Notes: a model not told the origin generated them from the letters alone. A stretch of 20,608 bases of DNA from Patescibacteria group bacterium (GCA_018816925.1 JAHIUP010000032.1:1-20608); one strand, 5' to 3'. Counted from the first letter of the stretch, positions 13,282 to 19,794 are shown. Translations and numbers: made by a program.

Positions 13282-13416
13282 GGATATACTGACTTCCAAG
13301 AAGCTCTCGGACCCAGCCGGAGCATGGTCTCCGCACGGCGGAGTCCGGCTGGGGAGAGCGCAGACCCCAAAATCTCGCTGGGATTTTGAGGGTCGGTTCT
13401 TGGAAGGCAGTATTCC
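13282..13416 (+). repeat. Palindromic element, copy A, between rpsQ and rplN
   Basis: Outer stem: TTCCAAGAA (13294-13302) pairs with TTCTTGGAA (13397-13405), extended outward to 13282 and 13416 with one mismatch and one bulge. Next comes the arm CTCTCGGACCCAGCCGGA/TCCGGCTGGGGAGAG with apex CTCCGC-ACG-GCGGAG (13329-13343). The second hairpin is GACCC (13363-13367)/GGGTC (13390-13394) with AAAATC/GATTTT (13369-13374, 13382-13387) around loop TCGCTGG. The junction GAGAGCGCAGACCCC is identical to copy C. It fills most of the 199-base gap. A minus-strand frame crosses it without a stop and encodes the same kind of peptide as the mnmA copy. Confidence 0.85.
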
Positions 13417-13439
13417 GAGTACTGTCTGGCGACGCTGAA

Positions 13440-13673
13440 TCATAATTTCTTGAGCACCCTCCAATGTTTATCCTTGGAAAGCGGGCGCGTCTCCTCCAAG
13501 AGCACTTTGTCTCCCGTGTGGTACTCTCCTTTCGGGTCATGGGCCTTGTAGTTCTTGCGGCTCCGGAATCTCCTCTTATAACGGGGATGCTCCTTAAGGC
13601 GCTCCACCTGGACCACGACGGTCTTTTCCATTTTGTCGGAAGTAATGATTCCTTGAAGTTGTCTTCTTGCCAT
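13440..13673 (-). CDS. rpsQ: 30S ribosomal protein uS17
   Basis: 77 residues of the S17 OB-fold: RRQLQGIITSDKMEKTVVVQVER, HPRYKRRFRSRKNYKAHDP, then GDKVLLEETRPLSKDKHWRVLKKL (the family C-terminal signature). S17 binds 16S rRNA helices 7 and 11. It starts 4 bases after the L29 stop. Its stop codon lies 23 bases before palindromic element A in the direction of transcription. Confidence 0.96.
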   Translation of the reverse strand: MARRQLQGIITSDKMEKTVVVQVERLKEHPRYKRRFRSRKNYKAHDPKGEYHTGDKVLLEETRPLSKDKHWRVLKKL

Positions 13674-13677
13674 AGGC

Positions 13678-13863
13678 CTAGTTCTTCTCTCCGAGAATAG
13701 TGGCTATCTGCGCTATACGCTTTCTCGTCTGGCGAAGCGCCCTCACATTCTTCACCTTTCCCGCCGCTAAGTCAAATCGGAGCTGACGGAGCTCTTCTGC
13801 CTTCTCAACTTTCTCCTTCTCTAATTCCACCCTGGTTTTCTTGCGCAGATCGTGTGCTTTCAT
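13678..13863 (-). CDS. rpmC: 50S ribosomal protein uL29
   Basis: 61 residues forming the two-helix hairpin of L29: MKAHDLRKKTRVELEKEKVEKAEELRQLRF, then AAGKVKNVRALRQTRKRIAQIATIL. The LRFDLAAGKVKN turn is the family signature. It lies near the tunnel exit beside L23. The ATG overlaps the L16 stop as ATGA. Confidence 0.95.
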   Translation of the reverse strand: MKAHDLRKKTRVELEKEKVEKAEELRQLRFDLAAGKVKNVRALRQTRKRIAQIATILGEKN

Positions 13864-14267
13864 ACTCTCTGAATAACCTTTGTCTTCACGCTAAGCTTCG
13901 CTGCCGCCTGCCTAAACGCCTCCTTGGCGGTCTTCTCTGCCACGCCGTCTATCTCAAAGAGAATGCGTCCGGGGCGCACGGGAAACACATAGTGGTCCAC
14001 GCCTCCCTTCCCTCCTCCCATAGGGGTCTCCGCTCCCTTCTGGGTAATGGGCTTATCCGGGAACACCCGAATCCAGAGTTTGCCTCCCTTCCTAAGATGA
14101 CGGATAATCGTGCGGCGGGCTGCCTCCAGCTCTCGGGCGGATACCCATTTAGTGCTGTACGCTTTCAGGCCGTAGCTTCCGTAGTGAAGCTCGGTCGCCC
14201 TGTTCTCCGTTCCCTTAGACCTTCCCTTATGCCACTTTCTGTGTTTTACCTTTTTTGGTGCCAACAT
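13860..14267 (-). CDS. rplP: 50S ribosomal protein uL16
   Basis: 135 residues. MLAPKKVKHRKWHKGRSKG is the canonical N-terminus; ARRTIIRHLRKGGKLWIRVFPDKPITQKGAETPMGGGKGG is the central signature, including the loop near the A-site tRNA and peptidyl transferase centre. The ending AFRQAAAKLSVKTKVIQR is typical. About 90 bases separate it from rpsC; a weak promoter-like pair (TTGGAG, 17 bases, TAGATT) ends 12 bases before the start, so an internal promoter is possible but weakly supported. Confidence 0.97.
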   Translation of the reverse strand: MLAPKKVKHRKWHKGRSKGTENRATELHYGSYGLKAYSTKWVSARELEAARRTIIRHLRKGGKLWIRVFPDKPITQKGAETPMGGGKGGVDHYVFPVRPGRILFEIDGVAEKTAKEAFRQAAAKLSVKTKVIQRV

Positions 14268-14322
14268 AATACTATAATTCTAATCTACGAACGGTCTCCG
14301 AATGCTCCAAATGACGAGGCGT

Positions 14323-14343
14323 GGCGTTGCGCTTCCAAACAAA
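14323..14343 (+). repeat. Direct repeat, solo copy of the element B left arm, downstream of rpsC
   Basis: These 21 bases (containing GCGTTGCGCTTCCAAAC) are identical to 15055-15075, the outer-stem left arm of palindromic element B. The two copies flank rpsC in the same orientation, 732 bases apart. No element core is attached to this copy. Confidence 0.75.
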
Positions 14344-14358
14344 TTATGGATGCCTGGT

Positions 14359-15012
14359 CTACTCAAATTTCTCTCCCTTATACATCCATACCTTCACACC
14401 TATGGTCCCATACGTGGTCTTCGCAACATGCAGGGAATAGTCAATCTGGGCCCGGATGGTCTGACGGGGAAGCCGTCCCTCCTGCACCCATTCTCTTCTC
14501 GACATGTCGGCGCCTCCAAGACGGCCCGCAACCTCCACGCGCGCCCCTAGGATTTCCTTATTCGCCCGAATCTTACCCAGGGCCTGGCGAAGCACCCTCC
14601 TGTGAGGCATACGCTTCACGAGCTGTTGACCAATGTACTGGGCAGTAAGGGCGGCGGACGTCCAGGGGTTCTTTATCTCCCGAATCTCCAAACGGAGCTC
14701 CTGTTTCCCTTTCTTTCCCGTGCCCCGGGCTACGATAAGAGCAAGTTCCCGCTTGAGCTGTTCAATGCCCGTTCCCCCTCTTCCAATGATAAGTCCCGGC
14801 CTTCCCGTGGAGATAATCACGAGAATCTTGCCGGGGAATCTTTCAATCTCAATCTCCTCCATTCCCGCATCCTTGAGACGGGTCTTGAGGAACTCCCGAA
14901 TTGTCATGTCTTCCTTGAGGAATTCCGCGTAGGTCTTACGGGCCGCCCATCTCGAGAGCCAGGAGTCGGCGCGCGCCAGGCGAAATCCTTTGGGATGTAC
15001 CTTATGTGTCAT
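14359..15012 (-). CDS. rpsC: 30S ribosomal protein uS3
   Basis: 217 residues. MTHKVHPKGFRLARADSW is the normal N-terminus. The KH domain carries GRPGLIIGRGGTGIEQLKRE (GxxG loop GRGG). The C-terminal domain has RRVLRQALGKIRANKEILGARVEVAGRLGGADMSR and GTIGVKVWMYKGE. S3 with S4 and S5 forms the mRNA entry helicase. It is flanked by large gaps on both sides, 191 bases to rplV with element B and about 90 bases to rplP with the solo arm, unlike the tight spacing in the rest of the operon. Confidence 0.97.
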   Translation of the reverse strand: MTHKVHPKGFRLARADSWLSRWAARKTYAEFLKEDMTIREFLKTRLKDAGMEEIEIERFPGKILVIISTGRPGLIIGRGGTGIEQLKRELALIVARGTGKKGKQELRLEIREIKNPWTSAALTAQYIGQQLVKRMPHRRVLRQALGKIRANKEILGARVEVAGRLGGADMSRREWVQEGRLPRQTIRAQIDYSLHVAKTTYGTIGVKVWMYKGEKFE

Positions 15013-15044
15013 AAATTAACTGGTAGCTTGTAGTTTATAGTTTG

Positions 15045-15207
15045 TAGAATGCGAGGCGTTGCGCTTCCAAACAAACTCTCGGACTCAGCCGGAGCATGGT
15101 CTCCGACGAACGTCGGAGTCCGGCTGGGGAGAGTGTAGCCCCCGAGCGGCGGCTGGGCCGCGAGAGGGGTGGTTGTTTGATGCGCAATGCCGAGCATCAT
15201 ATTCTAC
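15045..15207 (+). repeat. Palindromic element, copy B, between rplV and rpsC
   Basis: The outer stem pairs GTAGAAT (15045-15051) with ATTCTAC (15201-15207) and the arm at 15055-15075 with 15171-15191 (TTGCGC/GCGCAA and CAAACA/TGTTTG parts), with mismatches between. The core repeats copy A: CTCTCGGACTCAGCCGGA and TCCGGCTGGGGAGAG enclosing apex CTCCGAC-GAAC-GTCGGAG (15101-15118). The second hairpin is GCGGC/GCCGC around GGCTGG, with CCCC/GGGG outside. Its right edge includes the rplV stop codon. Minus-strand translation gives TLPSRTP...GDHAPAESES, matching copy A in the same frame. Confidence 0.8.
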
Positions 15208-15563
15208 TGTGTTACCTTATCATCTCGAGATTCCGTATCCAATTCCAGGTGCACATGGGAGGTTCTTTTTAGCATGGGAGTTGCCCTACCCCGAGCCCGG
15301 GGCAAGAAACGTTTAAGCTTCGGACCCTCATCCACGGTCATGTGGGAAATGCGCCAGGAAGCGTCCGTTCCCTGTTCTCCCCTGTTCTTGGCGTTCGCAA
15401 CAGCCGAGTTCAAAAGCTTAAGTATGGAATCTGCCGCCCGCTTTCGGGTAAAACGAAGAATCGCCTGGGCTTCCCCAACCTTCTTGCCCCGCACGAGGTC
15501 CGCCACGAGACGGACTTTCCGGGGAGCGATACGAAGATGTCTAAGATGGGCCGCTGTCTTCAT
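15204..15563 (-). CDS. rplV: 50S ribosomal protein uL22
   Basis: 119 residues. The motif RHLRIAPRKVRLVADLVRGKKVGEAQAIL is the family N-terminal signature; LKLLNSAVANAKNRG follows; the C-terminal hairpin that lines the exit tunnel is VDEGPKLKRFLPRARGRATPMLKRTSHVHLEL. A short tail (DTESRDDKVTQ) ends inside the edge of palindromic element B. It starts 3 bases after the S19 stop. Confidence 0.96.
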   Translation of the reverse strand: MKTAAHLRHLRIAPRKVRLVADLVRGKKVGEAQAILRFTRKRAADSILKLLNSAVANAKNRGEQGTDASWRISHMTVDEGPKLKRFLPRARGRATPMLKRTSHVHLELDTESRDDKVTQ

Positions 15564-15566
15564 ATA

Positions 15567-15854
15567 TTATTTCTTCTTTCGTGCCGCTTCCTTCGTTCCC
15601 TTTCCTCCATGACGCACAAACTTCTTGGAAGGAGAAAACTCTCCCAGCTTGTGGCCAACCATCTCTTCTCGCACAGAAACAGGGAGAAACTCCTTTCCAT
15701 TGTGCACTGCAAAGGTGAAACCCACCATCTCGGGCGTAATGGTAGCCCTCCTGGCCCACGTCTTGATCGCGGTTTTATCTCCGCGCTTTACTCCCTGAAG
15801 CTTACCCATCAAGCGCTCATCGATATACGGACCTTTTTTCAAACTCCTTGACAT
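15567..15854 (-). CDS. rpsS: 30S ribosomal protein uS19
   Basis: 95 residues. MSRSLKKGPYIDERLMGKL is the canonical start, then KTWARRATITPEMVGFTFAVHNGKEFLPV and VGHKLGEFSPSKKFVRHGG. S19 forms a heterodimer with S13 in the 30S head. It lies 4 bases after the L2 stop. Confidence 0.97.
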   Translation of the reverse strand: MSRSLKKGPYIDERLMGKLQGVKRGDKTAIKTWARRATITPEMVGFTFAVHNGKEFLPVSVREEMVGHKLGEFSPSKKFVRHGGKGTKEAARKKK

Positions 15855-15858
15855 AATA

Positions 15859-16629
15859 TTATTTCTTCCTCCTTTGTAGGATAAGTTTATCTGACCACTT
15901 TTTCTTCCTGGTCCTCACGCCCCTCGCGGGTTTACCCCATGGGGTCTTAGGATACTTCATACCTATGGGCGCCTTGCCCTCTCCGCCTCCATGAGGATGG
16001 TCCACGGGATTCATTGCGGAACCCCGCACATGAGGCCTTCTTCCCTTCCACCGTGTGTTGCCCGCCTTCTTTGCCTTCTGGAACCTATGCTCGGGATTGG
16101 AAACCTCTCCCACGGAAACGAACACGGCGCTCGGAACTCTGCGTATTTCCTTGGAAGGAAGCTGAAGGAGCGTGGTATTCTCCTCTTGAGCCGTGATACG
16201 CGCTGCCGTTCCCGCTCCCCTCACCAACTTTCCTCCTTTCCCCGGTTCCAATTCAATGTTGTGCACGGGGATTCCCACTGGAACAAAAGCAAGCTTCATG
16301 CGATTGCCTGGTTTGGGCTCTGCGCGCTCTGCGCACTGAACTTCATCTCCCACCGAGAGCCCCTGGGAAGCTAGAATGTATCCCTTGTTTCCGTCCTCGT
16401 ATCCCACAAGGGCAATGAAGGCGTTACGATTGGGGTCATACTCGATTGCCCGAACCCTGCCCTTCACGTCCAGATGTTCCTCGCCGAAATCCACGAGGCG
16501 GTAAAGCTTTCTCGCTCCTCCTCCCCGGTGTCTCACGGTAATGACTCCTCTCTTATTCCTTCCCCCGCTCTTGTGAAGGGATTTAAGAAGGGACTTCTCC
16601 GGTTTCTTTTTTGATAATACTTTCTTCAT
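15859..16629 (-). CDS. rplB: 50S ribosomal protein uL2
   Basis: 256 residues from ATG 16629 (MKKVLSKKKPEKSLLKSL); an ATG 30 bases upstream lies inside rplW. The N-terminus is shorter than the E. coli protein: the KPTSPGRR block is missing and the sequence goes quickly to HKSGGRNKRGVITVRHRGGG. RAIEYDPNRNAFIALV, GRRPHVRGSAMNPVDHPHGGGEGK (the loop near the peptidyl transferase centre, with its essential His) and TPWGKPARGVRTRKKK are intact. L2 is required for subunit joining and peptidyl transfer. Confidence 0.96.
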   Translation of the reverse strand: MKKVLSKKKPEKSLLKSLHKSGGRNKRGVITVRHRGGGARKLYRLVDFGEEHLDVKGRVRAIEYDPNRNAFIALVGYEDGNKGYILASQGLSVGDEVQCAERAEPKPGNRMKLAFVPVGIPVHNIELEPGKGGKLVRGAGTAARITAQEENTTLLQLPSKEIRRVPSAVFVSVGEVSNPEHRFQKAKKAGNTRWKGRRPHVRGSAMNPVDHPHGGGEGKAPIGMKYPKTPWGKPARGVRTRKKKWSDKLILQRRKK

Positions 16630-16639
16630 CGGTATATAT

Positions 16640-17038
16640 TTACACAGGAAGGATATCAATCTTCTGACCTTCCTTCACGCGCACGATGGCTTTCCGGTAT
16701 CCCGGCTTCTTGCCCTGAATGCGTCCTCTTCTCATGCGCTTGGAGGGCACGGATATCACATGGACTCCCCGCACCTCCACTCCGTACACCTCTTCCACCG
16801 CCTGCTTCACAGCGTGCTTGGTTGAGTGAGGAGCCACTCGGAATACGTACTGGTTCTTGCCTGCAAGCGCCACCGCTTTTTCGGTCACGTGGGGCATCCG
16901 GAGCACCACGGCTCCCAAAGCAGATACCTTTGCTGCTGCCTTCTTTGTTGGAGCCGTTGCCGGAACCGGCTCCCTGCTGGGCGCCGCCTTCACTTTTTTC
17001 TTTTCCTTCTTCTCTTTTTGGAAAGGATTACGTATCAT
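16640..17038 (-). CDS. rplW: 50S ribosomal protein uL23 with N-terminal Lys/Ala/Pro extension
   Basis: 132 residues. The family domain starts near residue 45 (LRMPHVTEKAVALAGKNQYVFRV) and ends with RGRIQGKKPGYRKAIVRVKEGQKID. Ahead of it lies a low-complexity extension, KEKKEKKKVKAAPSREPVPA and onward, likely disordered. L23 is the docking site at the tunnel exit for trigger factor and signal recognition particle; the tail could lie on rRNA or reach into the exit area. It starts one base after the L4 stop. Confidence 0.94.
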   Translation of the reverse strand: MIRNPFQKEKKEKKKVKAAPSREPVPATAPTKKAAAKVSALGAVVLRMPHVTEKAVALAGKNQYVFRVAPHSTKHAVKQAVEEVYGVEVRGVHVISVPSKRMRRGRIQGKKPGYRKAIVRVKEGQKIDILPV

Positions 17039-17039
17039 A

Positions 17040-17669
17040 CTATTTCACAAATGTCTTCTCTAATACCGTGATAGAATCCCTGGGCAACACAAGGTACTTT
17101 CTCTGAAGCACATCAAGCGCGTTCAGGTCTTTTGCCTGCATGGTAGTCGCATACGGAAGATTCCGCACCGCTCCTATCATCCTCGTGTTCATCTCGGGAA
17201 GCACGACAAGGGTACTCTGCTTATTGGAAGGAAGCTTGCCGAGAAACAGCCCCATTGCCTTGGTCTTGAGATGCTCCGCCCCCAGGGCCTCCACCACGAT
17301 AATCTGCTTATCTCGAGCTCTCGCGGAAAGCAGACAGAAAAGCGCCTTTCTCCGCATCTTCTTATTAATACTCTTTGTGAACACGCGCTCTGCCCTAGGT
17401 CCAAAGGTCACGCCCCCTCCCTTCCAAATGGGAGAGCGGATAGAGCCATGCCTCGCCCTTCCCGTACCCTTCTGCGACCATGGCTTCTTTCCTCCTCCCG
17501 ACACCTCTCCCTTGGTCTTCGTATGAGCAGACCCCTGGCGCCTGTTCGCTGCCTGGGAAACCGCCACCTGGTGCACAAGATTTCCCGACCACTCCACATC
17601 GAACAAAGCAGGGGGCAAGTCGGTCTTTCCCGCTTCTTCACCTTTGGCGTTGTATACGGGCACTGTCAT
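17040..17669 (-). CDS. rplD: 50S ribosomal protein uL4
   Basis: 209 residues. VPVYNAKGEEAGKTDLPPALF leads to the long tunnel loop AANRRQGSAHTKTKGEVSGGGKKPWSQKGTGRARHGSIRSPIWKGGG (about residues 40-87). The globular domain follows, with KSINKKMRRKALFCLLSARA, and the ending LLVLPRDS-type KYLVLPRDSITVLEKTF. L4 lines the exit tunnel constriction with L22 and in E. coli also represses the S10 operon. The ATG overlaps the L3 stop (ATGA); GAGG lies just upstream. Confidence 0.96.
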   Translation of the reverse strand: MTVPVYNAKGEEAGKTDLPPALFDVEWSGNLVHQVAVSQAANRRQGSAHTKTKGEVSGGGKKPWSQKGTGRARHGSIRSPIWKGGGVTFGPRAERVFTKSINKKMRRKALFCLLSARARDKQIIVVEALGAEHLKTKAMGLFLGKLPSNKQSTLVVLPEMNTRMIGAVRNLPYATTMQAKDLNALDVLQRKYLVLPRDSITVLEKTFVK

Positions 17670-18259
17670 ATTCCTCGTATTTCTACTAAAGTTCCCCTAC
17701 TGCCAGGCACCGCTCCCCGGAGCGCTATACTCTGGCTCTCGGAATCTATCTTCACCACCTTGAGATTCCGCACCGTGACGCGCGCGGCTCCCATGTGCCC
17801 CGGCATCTTCCTCCCCTTGATAACCCTCTGGGGAAACTGACTTCCCACGGAACCCAGGGTCCTGTGCTCATGTTTCACGCCGTGGGACGCGTTTCTTCCC
17901 GAAAACCCCCAGCGCTTCACAGCTCCCTGGAATCCCTTTCCTTTGGAGATTCCCGCAACCTCCACCTCGTCTCCTTCCTCGAACAAGGAGACGTCCAGAG
18001 CGTCTCCTTTGTGGGGAAGCTCCTCTTCGGCTTTTCCCCGTACCTCCCGCAGGAGGCGGAAGGGCTTTCCTTTCTGGGACTTCTTTTCCTTCTTTAAGGT
18101 CTCCATTCCCACTTGCACCGCCTCATACCCGTCCTTCTCTTTGTGCTTCTCTTGAACTACGGTCGCGGGCAGAACCTCAAGAATGGTGATGGGAATCACC
18201 TTTCCTTCTTCGTCAAACATCTGAGTCATGCCGAGTTTTCTCCCAAATATTGCTTTCAT
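17666..18259 (-). CDS. rplC: 50S ribosomal protein uL3
   Basis: 197 residues from ATG 18259 (MKAIFGRKLGMTQMFDEEGK), the standard L3 N-terminus. The open frame extends 90 bases upstream into the leader, with no family similarity. Motifs: PITILEVLPATVVQEK, SKGKGFQGAVKRWGFSGRNASHGVKHEHRTLGSVG (extended loop reaching the peptidyl transferase centre) and KGRKMPGHMGAARVTVRNL. L3 is an early 50S assembly protein. It is the first gene of this operon: rpsJ (S10), which usually precedes it, is not here. Confidence 0.96.
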   Translation of the reverse strand: MKAIFGRKLGMTQMFDEEGKVIPITILEVLPATVVQEKHKEKDGYEAVQVGMETLKKEKKSQKGKPFRLLREVRGKAEEELPHKGDALDVSLFEEGDEVEVAGISKGKGFQGAVKRWGFSGRNASHGVKHEHRTLGSVGSQFPQRVIKGRKMPGHMGAARVTVRNLKVVKIDSESQSIALRGAVPGSRGTLVEIRGI

Positions 18260-18286
18260 GCAAATCATCACTTTTTTCAACAAAAC

Positions 18287-18316
18287 ACCAGGCGTAACCC
18301 TGGTATCCCTGGTTAC
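18287..18316 (-). promoter_or_regulatory. Candidate ribosomal operon leader with alternative hairpins
   Basis: On the minus strand GTAACC (18316-18311) can pair with GGTTAC (18299-18294). Alternatively ACCAGG (18304-18299) can pair with CCTGGT (18292-18287) around GTTACG. The two share bases and cannot coexist. They lie about 30-55 bases before the L3 ATG, in a leader of roughly 100 bases. An autoregulatory r-protein binding site is plausible, but no known leader motif is recognised. Confidence 0.4.
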
Positions 18317-18363
18317 CTCCACGCATCCTCTACTCTCTGTATAGTTCAATGCGCATACATACT

Positions 18364-18392
18364 ACTCTAGGGGATTTTGGCCTCCTCGTCAA
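18364..18392 (-). promoter_or_regulatory. Putative main promoter of the ribosomal protein operon
   Basis: TTGACG (18392-18387), a 17-base spacer and TAGAGT (18369-18364) on the minus strand. It starts 12 bases beyond the hydrolase stop codon and would give a leader of roughly 100 bases before rplC. Confidence 0.6.
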
Positions 18393-18403
18393 TAGTTCAG
18401 CAG

Positions 18404-18982
18404 CTACTCCCCTGCCAGGCGAAGAACAGCTTCAAGGGCGCTTGGGAGCTCACTCACCCCCTCTCCCTCGCAAAAGTGCAGCTTCTCATGCTCTATGACA
18501 ACTTCTGCCCCCAGCTTCTCCCGAAAAATGTCTGCGTATCTTAGCGCTACAAATGGATCGTTATCAGAATGAATTGCGATAAAGTTAGGACAGCGTTTCC
18601 GGAGAGCTGCAAAATCCAGCTCGGTCTCAAAGAAACTCTGAACCTCCTGAATGTCTTCGTCTTCCTCTACGGTTATATTCATATCAGTAAAACCCGCAAC
18701 AAGAACTGCGCCCCCAACCCCCTGGCCCTCTGGCAAGGACTCCAAGTACCGGAGGATAGCAATGCAACCCAAACTATGGCCAACAAAGTAGCAGTTCTCG
18801 TCTGGGGTCCCCACGGTCTCGCTCAACGTTCCCAACCATGCATGCATCTTGGGATATTCAGAATCTGGCATGGCAGGCATCTGCACCTCAAATCCATGCT
18901 CTTCCAGTTTGGGCTTTAACCAGTTCAACCAACCCTCTTTTGGGTATCCTCCCCATCCGTGTACGATATATACTCTCTTCAT
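18404..18982 (-). CDS. RBBP9/YdeN-type serine hydrolase (alpha/beta hydrolase)
   Basis: 192 residues. MKRVYIVHGWGGYPKEGWLNWL gives the oxyanion region; FVGHSLGCIAILRYLE contains the nucleophile Ser; IHSDNDPFV holds the acid; and EKLHFCEGEGV the catalytic His. All three triad members are in the family positions. Natural substrates of bacterial members are mostly unknown. No signal peptide or lipid anchor is visible. The gene has its own close promoter and its stop lies just before the ribosomal operon promoter. Confidence 0.9.
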   Translation of the reverse strand: MKRVYIVHGWGGYPKEGWLNWLKPKLEEHGFEVQMPAMPDSEYPKMHAWLGTLSETVGTPDENCYFVGHSLGCIAILRYLESLPEGQGVGGAVLVAGFTDMNITVEEDEDIQEVQSFFETELDFAALRKRCPNFIAIHSDNDPFVALRYADIFREKLGAEVVIEHEKLHFCEGEGVSELPSALEAVLRLAGE

Positions 18983-18990
18983 ACTTTTTT

Positions 18991-19019
18991 ACTCTATCTG
19001 GGAATTCGTTCGCTTGCAA
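18991..19019 (-). promoter_or_regulatory. Promoter of the RBBP9-type hydrolase
   Basis: TTGCAA (19019-19014), a 17-base spacer and TAGAGT (18996-18991). The -10 box ends 8 bases before the ATG at 18982, so the mRNA would be leaderless or nearly so. The -10 sequence is identical to that of the ribosomal operon. Confidence 0.6.
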
Positions 19020-19076
19020 CGAATAAACGAAAAGTCCGGTGGAAAACTAAGCTCAACTTAGGGAGGACTTATTCGT
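19019..19076 (-). terminator. Hairpin region after vapC, possible terminator
   Basis: The inner stem CTAAG/CTTAG (19061-19057 and 19051-19047, minus strand) is followed by TTTT. Arms ACGAATAA (19019-19026)/TTATTCGT (19069-19076) and AGTCC (19033-19037)/GGACT (19065-19069) extend it into a long imperfect hairpin that includes the vapC stop and touches the next promoter's -35 box. Confidence 0.45.
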
Positions 19077-19458
19077 ATGCTGCAAATTCAAGTCCGGGGA
19101 TGTCCTGAAAATCCTTTATGTTTAAGGTCGCGAGCTGTGCGCCGTAAGAAATGGCGGTAGCCGCAATCAAGGCATCGGCAAGCTCCAGAACTCTCTTTGA
19201 ATCGCGGGCGATCTTTCCTGCCTGCTGGGCAATTTCAAAAGTATACGGGAGTATGCGCAAGGGAGAAATGGTAGCAAGCAGCGCCCTCTCGGTCTCTGCT
19301 TCTCTTGTACTTTGGCCTTCGTAGAGCTCCTGTACTGTTACCACAGAAAGAGCAAGCTCGTTTTTGGACCTGCTCCGCGCGAGTTTCTTCAGCTTGGTTT
19401 CCTTCCCTGGCTCCTGGCGCAGGTGGTCAATAATAATGTTGGTATCAAGCACTACCAT
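19069..19458 (-). CDS. vapC: VapC-type PIN-domain ribonuclease toxin
   Basis: 129 residues of PIN fold. The four acidic catalytic positions are present: Asp5 (VVLDTNIIID), Glu44 (TVQELYEG), Asp95 (ELADALIAATA) and Asp116 (NIKDFQD). VapC toxins cut tRNA or rRNA with Mg2+ and are held inactive by VapB. The ATG overlaps the antitoxin stop by 7 bases, the usual coupling. The reading frame is intact, in contrast to hicA and the NYN gene elsewhere in this window. Confidence 0.92.
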   Translation of the reverse strand: MVVLDTNIIIDHLRQEPGKETKLKKLARSRSKNELALSVVTVQELYEGQSTREAETERALLATISPLRILPYTFEIAQQAGKIARDSKRVLELADALIAATAISYGAQLATLNIKDFQDIPGLEFAAYE

Positions 19459-19742
19459 GTCTTTCTTTTCTTGGAAGCCGCCAGCTCTATACTCCTTCTC
19501 CTTTTGGCGAGCTTATCCCAATCCTCATTCCATGTTCCCTGTGTCTTTTCAAGCAATTGCACGTACGCGTTGTCCTTCTCGTTTGCGGTGAGAACCTCTT
19601 TCACAGGATACAGATATACCCCCATATCCCTCAAGACCATATTCAAAGAGCTCTCTCCTGTAATGCCGAGAGCTTTTCTTACTTCTTTGGGTATAACAAT
19701 CTGGCCCTTCTTATTGGACTTCGCAATATATCCTATTTTCAT
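19452..19742 (-). CDS. vapB: VapB-type antitoxin with AbrB/SpoVT DNA-binding domain
   Basis: 96 residues. The N-terminal swapped-hairpin domain is seen in AKSNKKGQIVIPKEVRKALGI (about 7-27). The C-terminal half, from about residue 50, is charged (QLLEKTQGTWNEDWDKLAKRRR) and should wrap the VapC toxin. As in the family, it probably represses its own promoter, and a perfect 6-bp inverted repeat overlaps the -10 box upstream. Confidence 0.9.
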   Translation of the reverse strand: MKIGYIAKSNKKGQIVIPKEVRKALGITGESSLNMVLRDMGVYLYPVKEVLTANEKDNAYVQLLEKTQGTWNEDWDKLAKRRRSIELAASKKRKTW

Positions 19743-19746
19743 ACTG

Positions 19747-19781
19747 GTAGTATTTTACTACTAATTATTCTCCCCTGTCAA
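19747..19781 (-). promoter_or_regulatory. vapBC promoter with palindromic operator
   Basis: TTGACA (19781-19776), an 18-base spacer and TAAAAT (19757-19752) on the minus strand. The -10 box lies within a perfect inverted repeat GTAGTA-TTT-TACTAC (19747-19761), a likely VapB operator. The box ends 9 bases before the vapB ATG. Confidence 0.65.
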
Positions 19782-19794
19782 GGCCCGTGGATAA

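Noticed and set aside
13237..13540. Minus-strand frames of 75 and 97 residues across the rpsQ-rplN gap
   Set aside because: They are the open frames of palindromic element A and part of rpsQ in another frame. They have no promoter or ribosome site of their own, and the peptide is the repeat's translation.
15009..15200. Minus-strand 63-residue frame between rplV and rpsC
   Set aside because: It is the translation of palindromic element B.
19786..19794. A DnaA box (CGTGGATAA, one mismatch to the consensus)
   Set aside because: Only one copy, with no AT-rich region or dnaA/dnaN neighbours; chance is the simpler explanation.
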